A stretch of 64,000 nucleotides of DNA from Tsukamurella sputi (GCF_007858445.1 NZ_VIGV01000004.1:591850-655849), one strand, 5' to 3'. Positions 1 to 9,509 are shown, counted from the stretch's first letter. Numbers and translations are program-made. Notes: generated by a model not told the origin, from the sequence alone.

Positions 1-105
1 GCCTGCGAGCGGTACCGCTTGGTGCGCAAGCACGTCTGGACACCGGAGATCATCTCGGAGGTGTCGGCGCAGAACCGGCCCTGGCAGCCGGGCCGGTTCT
101 TCTGA
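1..105 (+). CDS. C-terminal fragment of an unidentified protein
   Basis: The window opens inside a reading frame that runs 34 codons to a TGA. The visible tail is basic and aromatic and ends PGRFF. The next gene starts 25 bases downstream on the same strand, but that gene has its own -10 box, so they are probably separate transcripts. Too little is present to name a family. Confidence 0.5.
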   Translation, partial: ACERYRLVRKHVWTPEIISEVSAQNRPWQPGRFF

Positions 106-116
106 CGGTAGGTCCG

Positions 117-131
117 TAGGATCGGTGCTCG
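117..131 (+). promoter_or_regulatory. -10 box for a leaderless start (SUFU-like gene)
   Basis: TAGGAT at 117-122 is followed 8 bases later by GTG at 131, and no Shine-Dalgarno sequence is visible. The transcript would begin at or one or two bases before the start codon. No clear -35 is seen. Confidence 0.45.
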
Positions 132-727
132 TGACTTCCGTCGTCGATGCCGTCCGTGCGCACCTCGCCGAGCACTATGCGGGCCGCGGTTTCGCGCCGC
201 CCGCCTCGGCGTCGGTCACCTTCCTCGGGCTGGAGCCGATGACGGTGCAGCGCTGGGTGGGTGACCGGATGGTCGCGTTCGCCAGCGTCGGCTGCTCCCG
301 GCACCCGATGACGGACCCGAACGCGATCGTCACCGTCGACGACGGGCCGCGGGCGGAGGTCGTGCTGGAGCTGCGGCCCGCCACCGCCGGCCCGGGCGCG
401 GCGCTCGACGGGGTGCACCGCTCGCTCGCGATCCTCGCCGCGACGCCCGCCGTCGAGGGGCTGATCCTGGCGCCCGACGCGCTCGTCGACCTGGGGGCAC
501 CGCTGTGGGCGGCGGCGCCCTTCACCGCGGTGCTGCTGGGGGAGTCGACGGTGCCGGATCTGCCGCGCGCGGACGGCGAGCCCGTGCGGTTCCTGCGGGC
601 CGACCCGATCACGGCGAACGAGGCCGCCTGGGTGCGCCTCAAGGGCGCCGCGGCGCTGCGCGAGGCGTGGGCGGAGGCGGGCATCGATCCCGCCGACCCC
701 GGTCGCCCCGCCGCACGCGAGGTCTAG
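131..727 (+). CDS. Suppressor-of-fused domain protein
   Basis: A 198-residue cytosolic protein that resembles the bacterial suppressor-of-fused (SUFU) family, best seen in the middle (GAPLWAAAPFTAVLLG) and in the C-terminal third (WVRLKGAAALREAW). Bacterial members have no settled biochemical role; the fold is often associated with immunity or toxin neighbourhoods, but nothing here suggests that. Start choice: GTG at 125 and GTG at 131 are both in frame. TAGGAT lies at 117-122 and the second GTG is 8 bases after it, the spacing of a leaderless transcript, so 131 is preferred. It converges on corA with 10 bases between stop codons. Confidence 0.65.
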   Translation: MTSVVDAVRAHLAEHYAGRGFAPPASASVTFLGLEPMTVQRWVGDRMVAFASVGCSRHPMTDPNAIVTVDDGPRAEVVLELRPATAGPGAALDGVHRSLAILAATPAVEGLILAPDALVDLGAPLWAAAPFTAVLLGESTVPDLPRADGEPVRFLRADPITANEAAWVRLKGAAALREAWAEAGIDPADPGRPAAREV

Positions 728-737
728 TGCGGGAGCG

Positions 738-1823
738 CTAGAGCCACTTGATCCTGCGGAAGACGATGTACAGGCCCAGACAGGCGGCGGCCATGACCGC
801 GAGCACGATGAAGTAGCCGTAGGTCCAATGCAGCTCGGGCATGTTGTCGAAGTTCATGCCGTAGATGCCGGCGATCATGGTGGGCACCGCGACGAGGCCG
901 ATGATCGCGGACATCTTGCGCATGTCCTCGTTCTGCTGCATCCCGATCTTCGCGACGGCCGCGTCGATCAGGGAGCTCAGCACGTCGTTGTAGGTCTCCA
1001 CGTGGTCGGCGACCATCGCCTGGTGGTCGAGCACGTCGGAGAAGTAGCGCTGGATCTCGTGCGGGATGATGTCGGAGAAGTCGCAGGTCAGGCGCTTGAG
1101 TGCGTGGGAGAGCGGATGGATGCCGCGGCGCAGTTCCACGATGTCGCGCTTGAGCTGGTAGATCTCGTCGACCTGGGTGCGGGCGCCCGCGCGGAAGACG
1201 TCCTCCTCCACCCGGTCGATGTCGTCCTCCAGCAGGTCGGAGACGGCCACGTAGGTGTCCACGACGTGGTCGGCGACGGCGTGCATCACCGCCGACGGTC
1301 CCAGTTTGAGCAGTTCGGGATTCGCCTCGAGGTTGCGCCGCACGCGGCGCAGGCTGCCGTGGTCGCCGTGCCGGACGGTGATCACGTGGTCCGGGCCGAC
1401 GAGGACCATCACCTCGCCCGTCTCGACGATGCGCGCCATCGGGTCGGTGCGGTTGTGTCCCACGTAGTTCACGGTCTTGAGGATGAGGAAGAGCGTGTCG
1501 TCGAACCGGTCGACCTTGGGGCGGGTGTGCGTGACCAGCGTGTCCTCGACCGTCAGCGGGTGCAGTCCGAAGACCCGGGAGACCTCGTCCATCTGATGCT
1601 GATCGGGATCGAGCAGGCCGACCCACACATAGCCCTCGCCGCGGCGGCGGACCTCCTCGATCGCCTCCACGTAGCCGAACCGGCCGGGTAGGCGCACGCC
1701 GTCGACGTAGACGCCGCAGTCGACGACGGCGCGGGCGACCGGGACCGGGACCCGCGGTACATCGGCCTCGCGGACCTCGCGGCGTCCCGCGCCGGGCCGG
1801 GGCATGGAGGGGATGGAGGGCAT
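738..1823 (-). CDS. corA: CorA magnesium/cobalt transporter
   Basis: A 361-residue inner-membrane divalent cation channel of the CorA family. It has a long acidic, helical cytoplasmic domain, then the signature YGMNFDNMPEL loop with GMN at residues 322-324, flanked by two C-terminal membrane helices, and it ends with a basic tail (FRRIKWL), as the family does. Length matches mycobacterial CorA (Rv1239c). ATG at 1823 is chosen because TACTAT on the minus strand (1836-1831) lies 7 bases upstream, giving a leaderless mRNA; a second ATG at 1805 is possible. It is divergent from the lipoprotein gene, 62 bases apart. Confidence 0.92.
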   Translation of the reverse strand: MPSIPSMPRPGAGRREVREADVPRVPVPVARAVVDCGVYVDGVRLPGRFGYVEAIEEVRRRGEGYVWVGLLDPDQHQMDEVSRVFGLHPLTVEDTLVTHTRPKVDRFDDTLFLILKTVNYVGHNRTDPMARIVETGEVMVLVGPDHVITVRHGDHGSLRRVRRNLEANPELLKLGPSAVMHAVADHVVDTYVAVSDLLEDDIDRVEEDVFRAGARTQVDEIYQLKRDIVELRRGIHPLSHALKRLTCDFSDIIPHEIQRYFSDVLDHQAMVADHVETYNDVLSSLIDAAVAKIGMQQNEDMRKMSAIIGLVAVPTMIAGIYGMNFDNMPELHWTYGYFIVLAVMAAACLGLYIVFRRIKWL

Positions 1824-1836
1824 GGACGAGATAGTA
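1821..1836 (-). promoter_or_regulatory. -10 box for leaderless corA
   Basis: Reading the minus strand, TACTAT is followed by 7 bases and then the ATG of corA. No ribosome-binding site fits in the gap. The 62-base corA/lipoprotein spacer would also carry the divergent promoter. Confidence 0.5.
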
Positions 1837-1885
1837 GTCGCGGGCCAGACGGGGCGTCCGCGGCGGAGCCGGGTAGAAAGTAGGC

Positions 1886-2791
1886 GTGAGAACTCGTACG
1901 CCCCGCCTCGTCGCGGCCGCGCTGGCCGTGGCGGCGCTCGCGGGCTGTTCGGACGTCGGCGACGCCGCCGACCTGGGCCCGAGGACCGCGCCCGGCACCG
2001 TCACCGTCGGCTCCTCGTCGAGCGCGGCCTCTCGGATCGAGGCCCTGATCTACGCCAAGGCGCTGCGTACCGCGGGCACGCCGGTGGAGACGAAGCTGGG
2101 CCTCGGTCCGGGGGAGGATGCGGCGGTGGCCGCCGTCGAACGGGGTGATCTGACGGTCGCGCCCGCGCTGACCGGCGCGCTGTGGGAGCGGTACCGCCCC
2201 GGTGCCGCGCAGCCCACGAAGGCGAAGGAGACGGAGTCGGAGAACCCGCGGGCGCAGTGGGACGCGCAGTTCGTCGCACTCAGCGCGGTGCTCCCCGAGG
2301 GGCTGGGGCTGGGCGATCCGACGCTCGCGCTGGATCAGCCGATGCTCTTCGCGCCCAAGGCGGCCCCGGCCGCGACGCTCCGCGGCTGCGAGGGTCTGTC
2401 CGGCGCCGTCGCGGTCCCGGACGGGTCGCCGAAGGACGTGTCGGCGCGCTACGGCTGCGCGACGGGGCCGGTCGTCACCGTCGCCGACGAGGCGGCCGCC
2501 GCGCGGGCCGTCGCCGACGGGCGGGCAGCGCTCGCGCAGCTCGGCACGCTCTCCGCGTCCGCCGCCGATCTCGTCCAGGTCGCCGATCCCGACGGTGTCG
2601 TGCCCTCGCGCGCCGTCGTCCCGCTGGTCCGGCGCGACGGCCTGACGGTGGCCCAGACCAAGCGCCTCTCCGCGATCGCCGGCGAGCTGACCACCGCGGA
2701 CCTGGCGGCCATGGTCGTCAAGGTCGAGTCCGGGAAGCGCACGCCCGAGGAGGCGACGGACGACTGGGTCGCCGAGCACCCCTTGAAGTGA
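1886..2791 (+). CDS. LpqZ-like substrate-binding lipoprotein (osmoprotectant type)
   Basis: A 301-residue exported lipoprotein. The N-terminus has a short basic stretch, a hydrophobic core and the lipobox ALAGC, so the mature protein should begin at the cysteine near residue 21. The rest resembles OpuAC-type periplasmic binding proteins for glycine betaine/choline (paired lobes, with GTVTVGSSSS near the start), as in LpqZ (Rv1244), which also sits between corA and an SDR gene in M. tuberculosis. No ABC permease or ATPase is adjacent, so the partner and ligand are unknown. GTG start; TAGAAA at 1874-1879 could be its -10 box. Confidence 0.75.
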   Translation: MRTRTPRLVAAALAVAALAGCSDVGDAADLGPRTAPGTVTVGSSSSAASRIEALIYAKALRTAGTPVETKLGLGPGEDAAVAAVERGDLTVAPALTGALWERYRPGAAQPTKAKETESENPRAQWDAQFVALSAVLPEGLGLGDPTLALDQPMLFAPKAAPAATLRGCEGLSGAVAVPDGSPKDVSARYGCATGPVVTVADEAAAARAVADGRAALAQLGTLSASAADLVQVADPDGVVPSRAVVPLVRRDGLTVAQTKRLSAIAGELTTADLAAMVVKVESGKRTPEEATDDWVAEHPLK

Positions 2792-2814
2792 CCTGACCGC
2801 GGCGACAACGCGCT

Positions 2815-2847
2815 CCGCCCCGCTCTCGGCGGGCGAGAGCGGGGCGG
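2815..2847. terminator. Bidirectional terminator
   Basis: A 13-base-pair GC-rich stem (CCGCCCCGCTCTC at 2815-2827 pairing with 2835-2847) and a 7-base loop lie between two converging genes. It can serve both; there is no strong U-tract. Confidence 0.7.
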
Positions 2848-2862
2848 CTGGGCGCTGTGGGA

Positions 2863-3693
2863 CTACTTGAGGCGCTTGTTGAGCTGCTGGTCGACGAGGG
2901 CGTTGACGCGCTCGTAGGCCGAACCGCCCAGGCGGACGAGGACGTCGATGATCTTCGCGTCCGCGCCGATGAGCACGCGGCCGCGGTTCTTCTTCACCCC
3001 GTTGAGGATGGTGCGCGCCGCGTCGTCGGCCTCGGTGCGGGCGAGGTACTTGTCGAAGAGCTCGGCCGTGGCGGACTGGTCCTTACCCTCGGCGACGGTG
3101 GCGTTGCGGGCGATGGCGGTCTTGATGCCGCCCGGGTGCACGCAGGTCACGCCGACGTTGTGATCGCTGGAGAGCATCTCGATGCGCAGCGCCTCGGTGA
3201 AGCCGCGGACGCCGAACTTGGCGGCGTTGTAGGCGCTCTGGCCGCCGACGGACAGCAGGCCGAACAGCGAGCTGGTGTTGACGATGTGCGCGTCGCCGGA
3301 GGCGATCAGCGCGGGCAGGAAGGCCTTGGTGCCGTTGACGACGCCCCAGAAGTCGATGTCCATGACCCGGTCGTAGTCCTTGAAGGACGTGGTCTCGACG
3401 GGCTCGTGGTGCGCGATGCCGGCGTTGTTGAACAGCAGGTTGACGGTGCCGTAGTGCTCGACGACCTCGTCGGCGTAGGCCAGCAGCTGCTCGCGCTCGC
3501 CCACGTTGACGACCTTGGTGTGCACCTCGGCGCCGCGGGCGCGGGCGAGCTCGGCGGTCTGCTCGAGGCCGGTCGGGTCGTAGTCGCACAGCGAGAGCTT
3601 GGCGCCCTCGTCGGCGAGCTGCAGTGCCAGCTCGCGCCCCATGCCGGAGGCGGCGCCGGTGATGACGGCGACCTTGCCGCGGAAACTCTTCAT
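2863..3693 (-). CDS. Short-chain dehydrogenase/reductase
   Basis: A 276-residue classical SDR, a cytosolic NAD(P)-dependent oxidoreductase. It shows the cofactor motif TGAASGMG (residues 12-19), NNAG (89-92), a serine pair at 141-142, and the catalytic YNAAK (Tyr155, Lys159). An acidic residue after the second strand (CDYD) points toward NAD(H), an inference. The substrate is unknown. It corresponds in position to Rv1245c. The ATG at 3693 is used, with GAGGA upstream; a longer frame exists but lacks a signal. The divergent neighbour is a TetR regulator, 126 bases away, a common arrangement for a regulator controlling the SDR. Confidence 0.85.
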   Translation of the reverse strand: MKSFRGKVAVITGAASGMGRELALQLADEGAKLSLCDYDPTGLEQTAELARARGAEVHTKVVNVGEREQLLAYADEVVEHYGTVNLLFNNAGIAHHEPVETTSFKDYDRVMDIDFWGVVNGTKAFLPALIASGDAHIVNTSSLFGLLSVGGQSAYNAAKFGVRGFTEALRIEMLSSDHNVGVTCVHPGGIKTAIARNATVAEGKDQSATAELFDKYLARTEADDAARTILNGVKKNRGRVLIGADAKIIDVLVRLGGSAYERVNALVDQQLNKRLK

Positions 3694-3796
3694 GCTCTGA
3701 CAATTCCTCACACTGGTCCGTGCCGGACGGCGGGATTCGGGCTGCCGCTCGGCGTACTTACTCGACAGTAGGGTTGGCATACGACGTCTGTCAACG

Positions 3797-3821
3797 ACCT
3801 ATTGAGTATGATTCAGTAGGT
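3797..3821. promoter_or_regulatory. Probable TetR operator over a leaderless start
   Basis: A 25-base imperfect inverted repeat with arms ACCTAyTGArT and AyTCArTAGGT (y/r mark the two mismatched positions). It contains TATGAT (3807-3812) and ends on the second base of the GTG start codon of the TetR gene. TATGAT is 7 bases before that GTG, so the operator would cover the -10 box, transcription start and start codon, a layout that fits autorepression. Confidence 0.65.
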
Positions 3822-4473
3822 GACCAGAAAGTCCGTCGCCGCAGCGGTGGGGCGCAAGCGCACCCGGCTCAGTCCCCAAGCCCGGCGCCAACAGTTCATC
3901 GACCTGGGCCTGCTCAGCCTCAAGCACCAGGCGCTCGAGCAGGTGTCCATCGAGGACATCGCCAGCCAGGCGGGCGTCTCCGCCGGCCTGCTGTTCCACT
4001 ACTTCGACTCGAAGCTCGACTTCCAGGTCGCGCTCGTCGAGGAGCAGGCGCGCATCGTGGGGGAGGTCGCCACACCCGAGCGCGACCCCGAGGACCTCGC
4101 CGAGGTGATGCCGATCCTCAGCGCGACGCTGGGCACCTACGTCGACCACATCATGGAGAACCGGCAGTCCCTGCTGCCGATGCTGGCCGGTGTCAGCTGG
4201 TCCGAGCCGCGGATCCGCACCGCCGTGAAGTCCGTGCGCGAGCAGATCGTGAACCAGTTCATGCGCCAGGCCGACGCCATCGGCGTCGAGCGCTCGCCGC
4301 GGTTCGCCCTGGCCATCCACGGCTGGATCGCCGTCGTCGAGGAGACCCTCGTGCAGTGGCTCGACGAGAACGCCGGCTTCGCCGCGATGACCCGCGACGA
4401 GGTCGTCGATCACCTCGCCACCATGTTCATCGGTATGGCCGGTGCGGTGGGCCTGGATCTCACGTCCGCGTAA
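3820..4473 (+). CDS. TetR-family transcriptional regulator
   Basis: A 217-residue TetR-type repressor. A basic N-terminal tail precedes the DNA-binding domain, whose helix-turn-helix falls at residues 42-62 (SIEDIASQAGVSAGLLFHYF). The remainder is the helical ligand-binding and dimer domain; the ligand is unknown. The start is GTG at 3820, with no Shine-Dalgarno sequence but a TATGAT box 7 bases upstream. An inverted repeat across that box is the likely operator. Divergent from the SDR gene, which is the first candidate target. Confidence 0.88.
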   Translation: MTRKSVAAAVGRKRTRLSPQARRQQFIDLGLLSLKHQALEQVSIEDIASQAGVSAGLLFHYFDSKLDFQVALVEEQARIVGEVATPERDPEDLAEVMPILSATLGTYVDHIMENRQSLLPMLAGVSWSEPRIRTAVKSVREQIVNQFMRQADAIGVERSPRFALAIHGWIAVVEETLVQWLDENAGFAAMTRDEVVDHLATMFIGMAGAVGLDLTSA

Positions 4474-4477
4474 GCCG

Positions 4478-4495
4478 GGCCCGGTGCGCCGGGCC
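4478..4495 (+). terminator. GC hairpin after the TetR gene
   Basis: GGCCCGG (4478-4484) pairs with CCGGGCC (4489-4495) around a 4-base loop, four bases past the TetR stop codon. The stem is short and has no U-tract. Confidence 0.45.
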
Positions 4496-4499
4496 GGAT

Positions 4500-4579
4500 G
4501 GGGGCGACGCCGCTCGCTTAGACCTCCTCTCCTCGCCTAACGGCTCGGCTCGTCCGATGCGCTCGACGGCGTCGCCCCC
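4500..4579. repeat. 13-bp inverted repeat with 54-base loop
   Basis: GGGGGCGACGCCG at 4500-4512 is exactly complementary to 4567-4579. The loop contains C/T-rich sequence. It fills most of the 248-base spacer between the TetR gene and kgd; no gene is seen there. Role unknown. Confidence 0.55.
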
Positions 4580-4673
4580 ACCCGCCCCTCTTCCGGTAGT
4601 CCGCCGTCTGCGCACGTGCCTCGTGCGCGGGAAGCGGCCGAACACTCTCAGCGCGCACCGTCGAACATGCAGA

Positions 4674-4705
4674 AGGGCCGGCCCTCCCGAGGGAGGACCG
4701 GCCCT
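4674..4705 (-). terminator. kgd terminator
   Basis: AGGGCCGG...CCGGCCCT arms extended by CCTCCC/GGGAGG form a strong hairpin just past the kgd stop codon. Confidence 0.7.
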
Positions 4706-4721
4706 GTCGTGGATCAGCCGA

Positions 4722-7700
4722 TCAGAGGGCGAAGGCCTCGTCGATGATCTGGGCCTGCTCGACGGCGTGCACCTTCGACGATCCCGAGCACGGGGCCGAC
4801 ATCGCGCGGCGCGAGACGCGCTTGATGCCGCGCAGGCGCTCGTCGAGCTCGGGGAGCTCGAGGCCGAAGAACGGCCATGCGCCCTGGTTCGCCGGCTCCT
4901 CCTGGACCCAGCGGACGTCGGTGGCGTTCGGGTACTTGTCCAGCGTGGCCGGCAGGCGCCGCGACGGGAGCGGGTACAGCTGCTCCATGCGGATGATCGC
5001 GACGTCCTCGCGCTTGTCCTTCTTGCGGCGCGCCTCGAGCTCCCAGTAGAGCTTGCCGGAGACCATGAGCAGCTTGGTGACCTTGCTGCGGTCGCCGCCC
5101 TCGACCTCGAAGGCCGGATCGTCGATCACCGAGCGGAACTTGCCCGTGGTGAAGTCCTCGACGGGGCTCACCGCGGCCTTGTTGCGCAGCATCGACTTCG
5201 GGGTCGCGACCACCATCGGGCGACGCACACCGTCGAGGGCGTGGCGACGCAGGAGGTGGAAGTACGACGCGGGCGTCGACGGCATGGCGACCGTCATCGA
5301 GCCCTCGGCGCACAGCTGCAGGAAGCGCTCGATGCGGGCCGACGTGTGGTCCGGTCCCTGGCCCTCGTGGCCGTGGGGGAGCAGCAGCGTGACGCCGGAG
5401 GTCTGGCCCCACTTGGCCTCACCCGAGCTGATGAACTCGTCGATGATCGACTGCGCGCCGTTGACGAAGTCACCGAACTGCGCCTCCCAGCACACCAGCG
5501 CCGACTCGTCGGCCACCGAGTAGCCGTACTCGAAGCCCAGGCCCGCGTACTCGGTGAGTGCCGAGTCGTAGACCATGAACTTGCCGGGCGAGGCGGTGCC
5601 GTCGGGACCGAGGTGGTCGAGCGGGGTGTACTCGGCGCCGGTCTGCCGGTCGATGAGGACCGCGTGGCGCTGCGTGAACGTGCCGCGGCGGCTGTCCTGG
5701 CCGGCCAGGCGGACCGTGCGGCCCTCCTCGAGCAGGGTGCCGAAGGCGAGCAGCTCGCCGAAGGCCCAGTCGATGCCGCCCTCGCGCGACATCTCGAAGC
5801 GGCGCTTGACAACGGGGGCCACGCGCGGGTGCACGGTGAAGCCGTCGGGGACGTTGGCGTAGGCGTCGCCCACACGCTGGATCTGCTCCAGCGGCACCGC
5901 GGTGACGAGCGAGCTCGGCAGCGGCTGGTCGGCGATGATCGACGGTGCGGGCTCGGCCTGGAACTTCTCGAGCTCCTTGACCTCGTTGAAGACCCGCTCC
6001 AGCTGACCCTGGTAGTCGCGCAGCGCGTCCTCGGCCTCCTTGGTCGAGATGTCGCCACGACCGATGAGGGCCTCGGTGTAGGACTTGCGGACACCGCGCT
6101 TGGTGTCGATCACGTCGTACATGCCGGGCTGGGTCATCGACGGGTCGTCGCCCTCGTTGTGGCCGCGACGGCGGTAGCAGACGAGGTCGATGACGACGTC
6201 CTTGTCGAACTTCTCGCGGAAGTCGACGGCCAGCTTGGCCACCCAGACGCAGGCCTCGGGGTCGTCGCCGTTGACGTGGAAGATCGGCGCGCCGATCATC
6301 TTCGCGACGTCCGTGCAGTACTGCGAGCTGCGCGAGTGCTCCGGCGAGGTGGTGAAGCCCACCTGGTTGTTCACCACGATGTGGATGGTGCCGCCGTTGG
6401 AGAAGCCGGGCAGGTTCGCCATGTTCAGCGTCTCCGCCACGACGCCCTGGCCGGCGAAGGCCGCATCGCCGTGGAGCATGAGCGGCATGACCGGGTGGAC
6501 GCCCTCGGGCGGGTTCTTCATGTCCTGCTTGGCGTGGACGATGCCCTCGAGCACCGGGTCGACGGCCTCGAGGTGCGAGGGGTTCGCGACCAGCGAGACG
6601 GTGATCTCGTTCTCGCCGAACATCTGGTAGTACTTGCCCTCGGCGCCGAGGTGGTACTTCACGTCGCCCGAGCCGTGCGCCTGCGCCGGGTTCAGGTTGC
6701 CCTCGAACTCGGTGAAGATCTTGCTGTACGGCTTGCCGACGATGTTCGCGAGCACGTTGAGGCGGCCGCGGTGCGGCATGCCGATGACGACCTCGTCGAG
6801 CTCGTGCTCGGCGGCCTGGTCCAGGACGGCGTCCATCATCGGGATGACCGACTCGGCGCCCTCGAGCGAGAAGCGCTTCTGGCCGACGTACTTGGTCTGC
6901 AGGAAGGTCTCGAAGGCCTCGGCGGCGTTGAGCTTGCTGAGGATGTACTTCTGCTCGGCGACGGTGGGCTTGATGTCCTTCGTCTCCACGCGCTCCTGCA
7001 GCCACTTCTGCTGCTCGGGCTCGAGGATGTGCGTGTACTCGATACCGACGTGGCGGCAGTAGGCGTCGCGCAGCACCGAGAGCACCTTGCGCAGCTTGAG
7101 CCGCTCGGCGCCGTGGAAGCCGCCCACGTTGAACGTGCGGTCGAGGTCCCACAGCGTGAGCTCGTAGGTGAGCACGTTCAGGTCGGGGTGCGACTCGAGG
7201 CTCTCGTTGTTGTAGCGCAGCGGGTCGACGTCGGCCATGAGGTGGCCGCGGGCCCGGTACGCCGCGATGAGCTCGAGGACGCGGGCGTCCTTGTCGATGC
7301 CGTGGGCGGGGATGTCCTGCCGCCAGCGGATCGGCTCGTAGGGCACGTGCATCGTGCGGAAGATGTCGTCCCAGAAGTCGTCGCTCAGCGTGAGCTCGTG
7401 GACGTACCGCAGGAAGTCGCCCGACTCGGCGCCCTGGATGATGCGGTGGTCGTAGGTGGACGTCAGCGTGGTGAGCTTGCCGACGGCGAGCTCCGCGATC
7501 TTCTCGTCGCTCGCGCCCTGGAACTCGGCGGGGTACTCCATGGCGCCGACGCCGATGATCGCGCCCTGCCCGACCATGAGGCGGGGCACCGAGTGCACCG
7601 TGCCGATGCCGCCCGGGTTGGTCAGCGAGATCGTGACACCGGCGAAGTCCTCGGCGCCGAGCTTGCCCTGCCGGGCGCGGCGCACGATGTCCTCGTAGGC

Positions 7701-8471
7701 GGCCACGAACTGGCCGAAGTCCATCGTCTCGGCTTCCTTGACGGCCGCGACCACCAGGCTGCGGCTGCCGTTCTTGCCCACGAGGTCGATCGCGATGCCG
7801 AGGTTCACGTGCGGCGGGGTCACCGCGTTCGGCTTGCCGTCGACCTCGGCGAAGTGCCGGTTCATGTTCGGGAAGGCCTTCACGCCCTGCACCAGGGCGT
7901 AGCCCAGGATGTGGGTGAAGCTGATCTTGCCGCCGCGGGTGCGTGCGAGGTGGTTGTTGATGACCACGCGGTTGTCGAACATGACCTTGACCGGCATCGA
8001 GCGGACCGACGTCGCGGTCGGCACCTCGCGGCTGGCGTTCATGTTCTTGACGACGGCGTTCGCCGCGCCGCGGAGCACGGTGCGCTCCTCCTCTGCGGGG
8101 AACGAGGCGGCGGCGGGCGCCTTCGGTGCGGGCGCGGGCTTCGCGGGCGACGACGGCGCCGGGGTCACCGGTGCGGACGGCGCGGGCGTCAGCGTGGTCT
8201 CCGCGGTCTTGGGAGCCTGGGCGGCCGGTGCCGACGCGGGGGCGGCGGACGCCGCGGCGGGCTGCGCCGCGGGCGCCGTGGCGGCGGGTGCGGCAGCGGG
8301 TGCCGCGCCGTTGCTCGCCGCATCGCTACCCTGTGCAACCCCCGGCGTGTACTTCGAGAGGAATTCGTGCCAGCTCGGGTCGACCGAATTCGGGTCGGCC
8401 TTGAACCGCTCGTACATCTCCTCGACCAGCCACTCGTTTTGGCCGAAATCCGATACAGAACTGCTGCTCAC
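4722..8471 (-). CDS. kgd: Multifunctional 2-oxoglutarate metabolism enzyme Kgd (SucA)
   Basis: A 1249-residue ThDP-dependent enzyme of the TCA cycle, homologous to mycobacterial Kgd: 2-oxoglutarate decarboxylase, the E1 of oxoglutarate dehydrogenase, and 2-hydroxy-3-oxoadipate synthase. In order: the N-terminal helix ([15 protein letters not shown]), an Ala/Pro linker of roughly 80 residues, an E2 acyltransferase domain with the catalytic DHRIIQG (about residue 341), then the E1 domain with GMPHRGRLN (about 563), a ThDP region ([16 protein letters not shown]) and [12 protein letters not shown] near the C-terminus. No lipoyl domain is fused to the E2 part, as in mycobacteria. GTG at 8471 is chosen because AGGA lies 6 bases upstream and the protein then starts like known Kgd; the open frame extends 23 codons further. 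In relatives the FHA protein GarA inhibits Kgd; garA is not in this window. Confidence 0.95.
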   Translation of the reverse strand: MSSSSVSDFGQNEWLVEEMYERFKADPNSVDPSWHEFLSKYTPGVAQGSDAASNGAAPAAAPAATAPAAQPAAASAAPASAPAAQAPKTAETTLTPAPSAPVTPAPSSPAKPAPAPKAPAAASFPAEEERTVLRGAANAVVKNMNASREVPTATSVRSMPVKVMFDNRVVINNHLARTRGGKISFTHILGYALVQGVKAFPNMNRHFAEVDGKPNAVTPPHVNLGIAIDLVGKNGSRSLVVAAVKEAETMDFGQFVAAYEDIVRRARQGKLGAEDFAGVTISLTNPGGIGTVHSVPRLMVGQGAIIGVGAMEYPAEFQGASDEKIAELAVGKLTTLTSTYDHRIIQGAESGDFLRYVHELTLSDDFWDDIFRTMHVPYEPIRWRQDIPAHGIDKDARVLELIAAYRARGHLMADVDPLRYNNESLESHPDLNVLTYELTLWDLDRTFNVGGFHGAERLKLRKVLSVLRDAYCRHVGIEYTHILEPEQQKWLQERVETKDIKPTVAEQKYILSKLNAAEAFETFLQTKYVGQKRFSLEGAESVIPMMDAVLDQAAEHELDEVVIGMPHRGRLNVLANIVGKPYSKIFTEFEGNLNPAQAHGSGDVKYHLGAEGKYYQMFGENEITVSLVANPSHLEAVDPVLEGIVHAKQDMKNPPEGVHPVMPLMLHGDAAFAGQGVVAETLNMANLPGFSNGGTIHIVVNNQVGFTTSPEHSRSSQYCTDVAKMIGAPIFHVNGDDPEACVWVAKLAVDFREKFDKDVVIDLVCYRRRGHNEGDDPSMTQPGMYDVIDTKRGVRKSYTEALIGRGDISTKEAEDALRDYQGQLERVFNEVKELEKFQAEPAPSIIADQPLPSSLVTAVPLEQIQRVGDAYANVPDGFTVHPRVAPVVKRRFEMSREGGIDWAFGELLAFGTLLEEGRTVRLAGQDSRRGTFTQRHAVLIDRQTGAEYTPLDHLGPDGTASPGKFMVYDSALTEYAGLGFEYGYSVADESALVCWEAQFGDFVNGAQSIIDEFISSGEAKWGQTSGVTLLLPHGHEGQGPDHTSARIERFLQLCAEGSMTVAMPSTPASYFHLLRRHALDGVRRPMVVATPKSMLRNKAAVSPVEDFTTGKFRSVIDDPAFEVEGGDRSKVTKLLMVSGKLYWELEARRKKDKREDVAIIRMEQLYPLPSRRLPATLDKYPNATDVRWVQEEPANQGAWPFFGLELPELDERLRGIKRVSRRAMSAPCSGSSKVHAVEQAQIIDEAFAL

Positions 8472-8553
8472 GGCAGGTCCTCGCCTCGATTCATCATCGT
8501 CGTCTTTGGCGCGCGCCGCACTGGATCGCAGACGGCGCAAGTCCGCTCGGTCC

Positions 8554-8582
8554 AGGGTAGTCCACCACGGAAAATGTGTGTC
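8554..8582 (-). promoter_or_regulatory. Candidate kgd promoter
   Basis: On the minus strand, GACACA (8582-8577) and TACCCT (8559-8554) are 17 bases apart, in the 137-base gap upstream of kgd. The -35 is weak. The leader would be about 75 bases. Confidence 0.35.
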
Positions 8583-8608
8583 GGCTTACTCCGGTTACGC
8601 GGTCGTGG

Positions 8609-9388
8609 TCACTGCGTGCCCGCCTCCGGGAGACCGGGGGCGGAACCGTCGGTCGCGGATCCGTCGACCACCCGCAGGTGGGTGGTGGGCCACGCGGCGG
8701 GGACGGGGCCGAACGCCTGCCGGGTGTTGTTCACGACGTTCTTGCCCAGTGCCCGGTTGCCGCCCGCGCCGACGACGGCGCCGATGCCGGCGGGCAGCAG
8801 CTTGCCCATGAGCAGCGGCGCCTTCTTGATGAAGAAGCGCCGGGAGAACATCTTCATGAGCTGCTTGTTCAGGTTGCCCAGGCCGGGGATCTGGCGGGGG
8901 TTCTTCTTCAGGCTCAGCAGCGAGGCGTTCTTGGCCCCGAAAGTGGCGCGCAGCGCGCCGAGCCCGGCGTCGCCGAGCACGGCGGTCAGCACGAGCGCCT
9001 TGCGCAGCTCGCGGTCCTCGGGGGAGATGCCGTAGACCTCGGCCACCGCCAGCGCGTAGAGCGCGGAGGCCTCCATGAAGACCACGGTCTCCGCGCCGAC
9101 GGCGCCGATCGCCGCGATGGTCCCGACGCCGGGGACGGCCGCGGTCGCGCCCGCGGCGCCGCCGGTGCCGGTTACGGTCAGCAGGTAGCGCTTCTCCAGC
9201 CGCTCGATGATCTGCGCGGGCGTCTCATCGGGGTGGTCCGCGCGCAGGCTCGCGACGTACTTCGCCACCGCGGGGGCCTGCAGCCGGGCCGCGCGGTCGA
9301 TGACGGAGCCCAGCGCGCCGCCACCGTCGTGCTGGACGGCGGGCAGAGCGGGCTGGTCGGACTGGATGCGGGCGGGCTTGTTCGCCAT
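8609..9388 (-). CDS. Rv1249c-like membrane-associated protein
   Basis: A 259-residue protein of unknown function found next to kgd in mycobacteria. The first ~70 residues are polar and contain a helical, charged segment; residues 80-130 are rich in Ala, Gly and Val and probably insert in the membrane. Later there is a basic stretch (MKMFSRRFFIKKAPLLMGKLL) followed by a glycine-rich hydrophobic run. ATG at 9388 follows a clear GGAGG. Same direction as kgd, but a candidate kgd promoter lies between them. Confidence 0.75.
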   Translation of the reverse strand: MANKPARIQSDQPALPAVQHDGGGALGSVIDRAARLQAPAVAKYVASLRADHPDETPAQIIERLEKRYLLTVTGTGGAAGATAAVPGVGTIAAIGAVGAETVVFMEASALYALAVAEVYGISPEDRELRKALVLTAVLGDAGLGALRATFGAKNASLLSLKKNPRQIPGLGNLNKQLMKMFSRRFFIKKAPLLMGKLLPAGIGAVVGAGGNRALGKNVVNNTRQAFGPVPAAWPTTHLRVVDGSATDGSAPGLPEAGTQ

Positions 9389-9492
9389 GGTGACCTCCGT
9401 GGGGCGCGATCCAATGGAACCTTTCACTCCATCTAACCCCTGAGGACCGACGGAAAGTTCCCGCCCGCGTGCCGCGGCGACCGCGTGCGGCG

Positions 9493-9509
9493 TACCGTCG
9501 GCCCCTGTG
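9493..9509 (+). promoter_or_regulatory. -10 box for leaderless thioesterase gene
   Basis: TACCGT at 9493-9498 ends 8 bases before the GTG at 9507. No ribosome-binding site is seen. Confidence 0.4.

Noticed and set aside
4722-8471. kgd as a separate E1 plus E2 pair with a frameshift
   Set aside because: The frame is continuous, and fused E2-E1 organisation is normal for the family.
3720-9035. A 1771-codon open frame on the + strand
   Set aside because: It is antisense to kgd and its neighbours, has low-complexity Val/Leu/Asp/Arg-rich translation and no family match. Long shadow frames are expected at ~70% GC.
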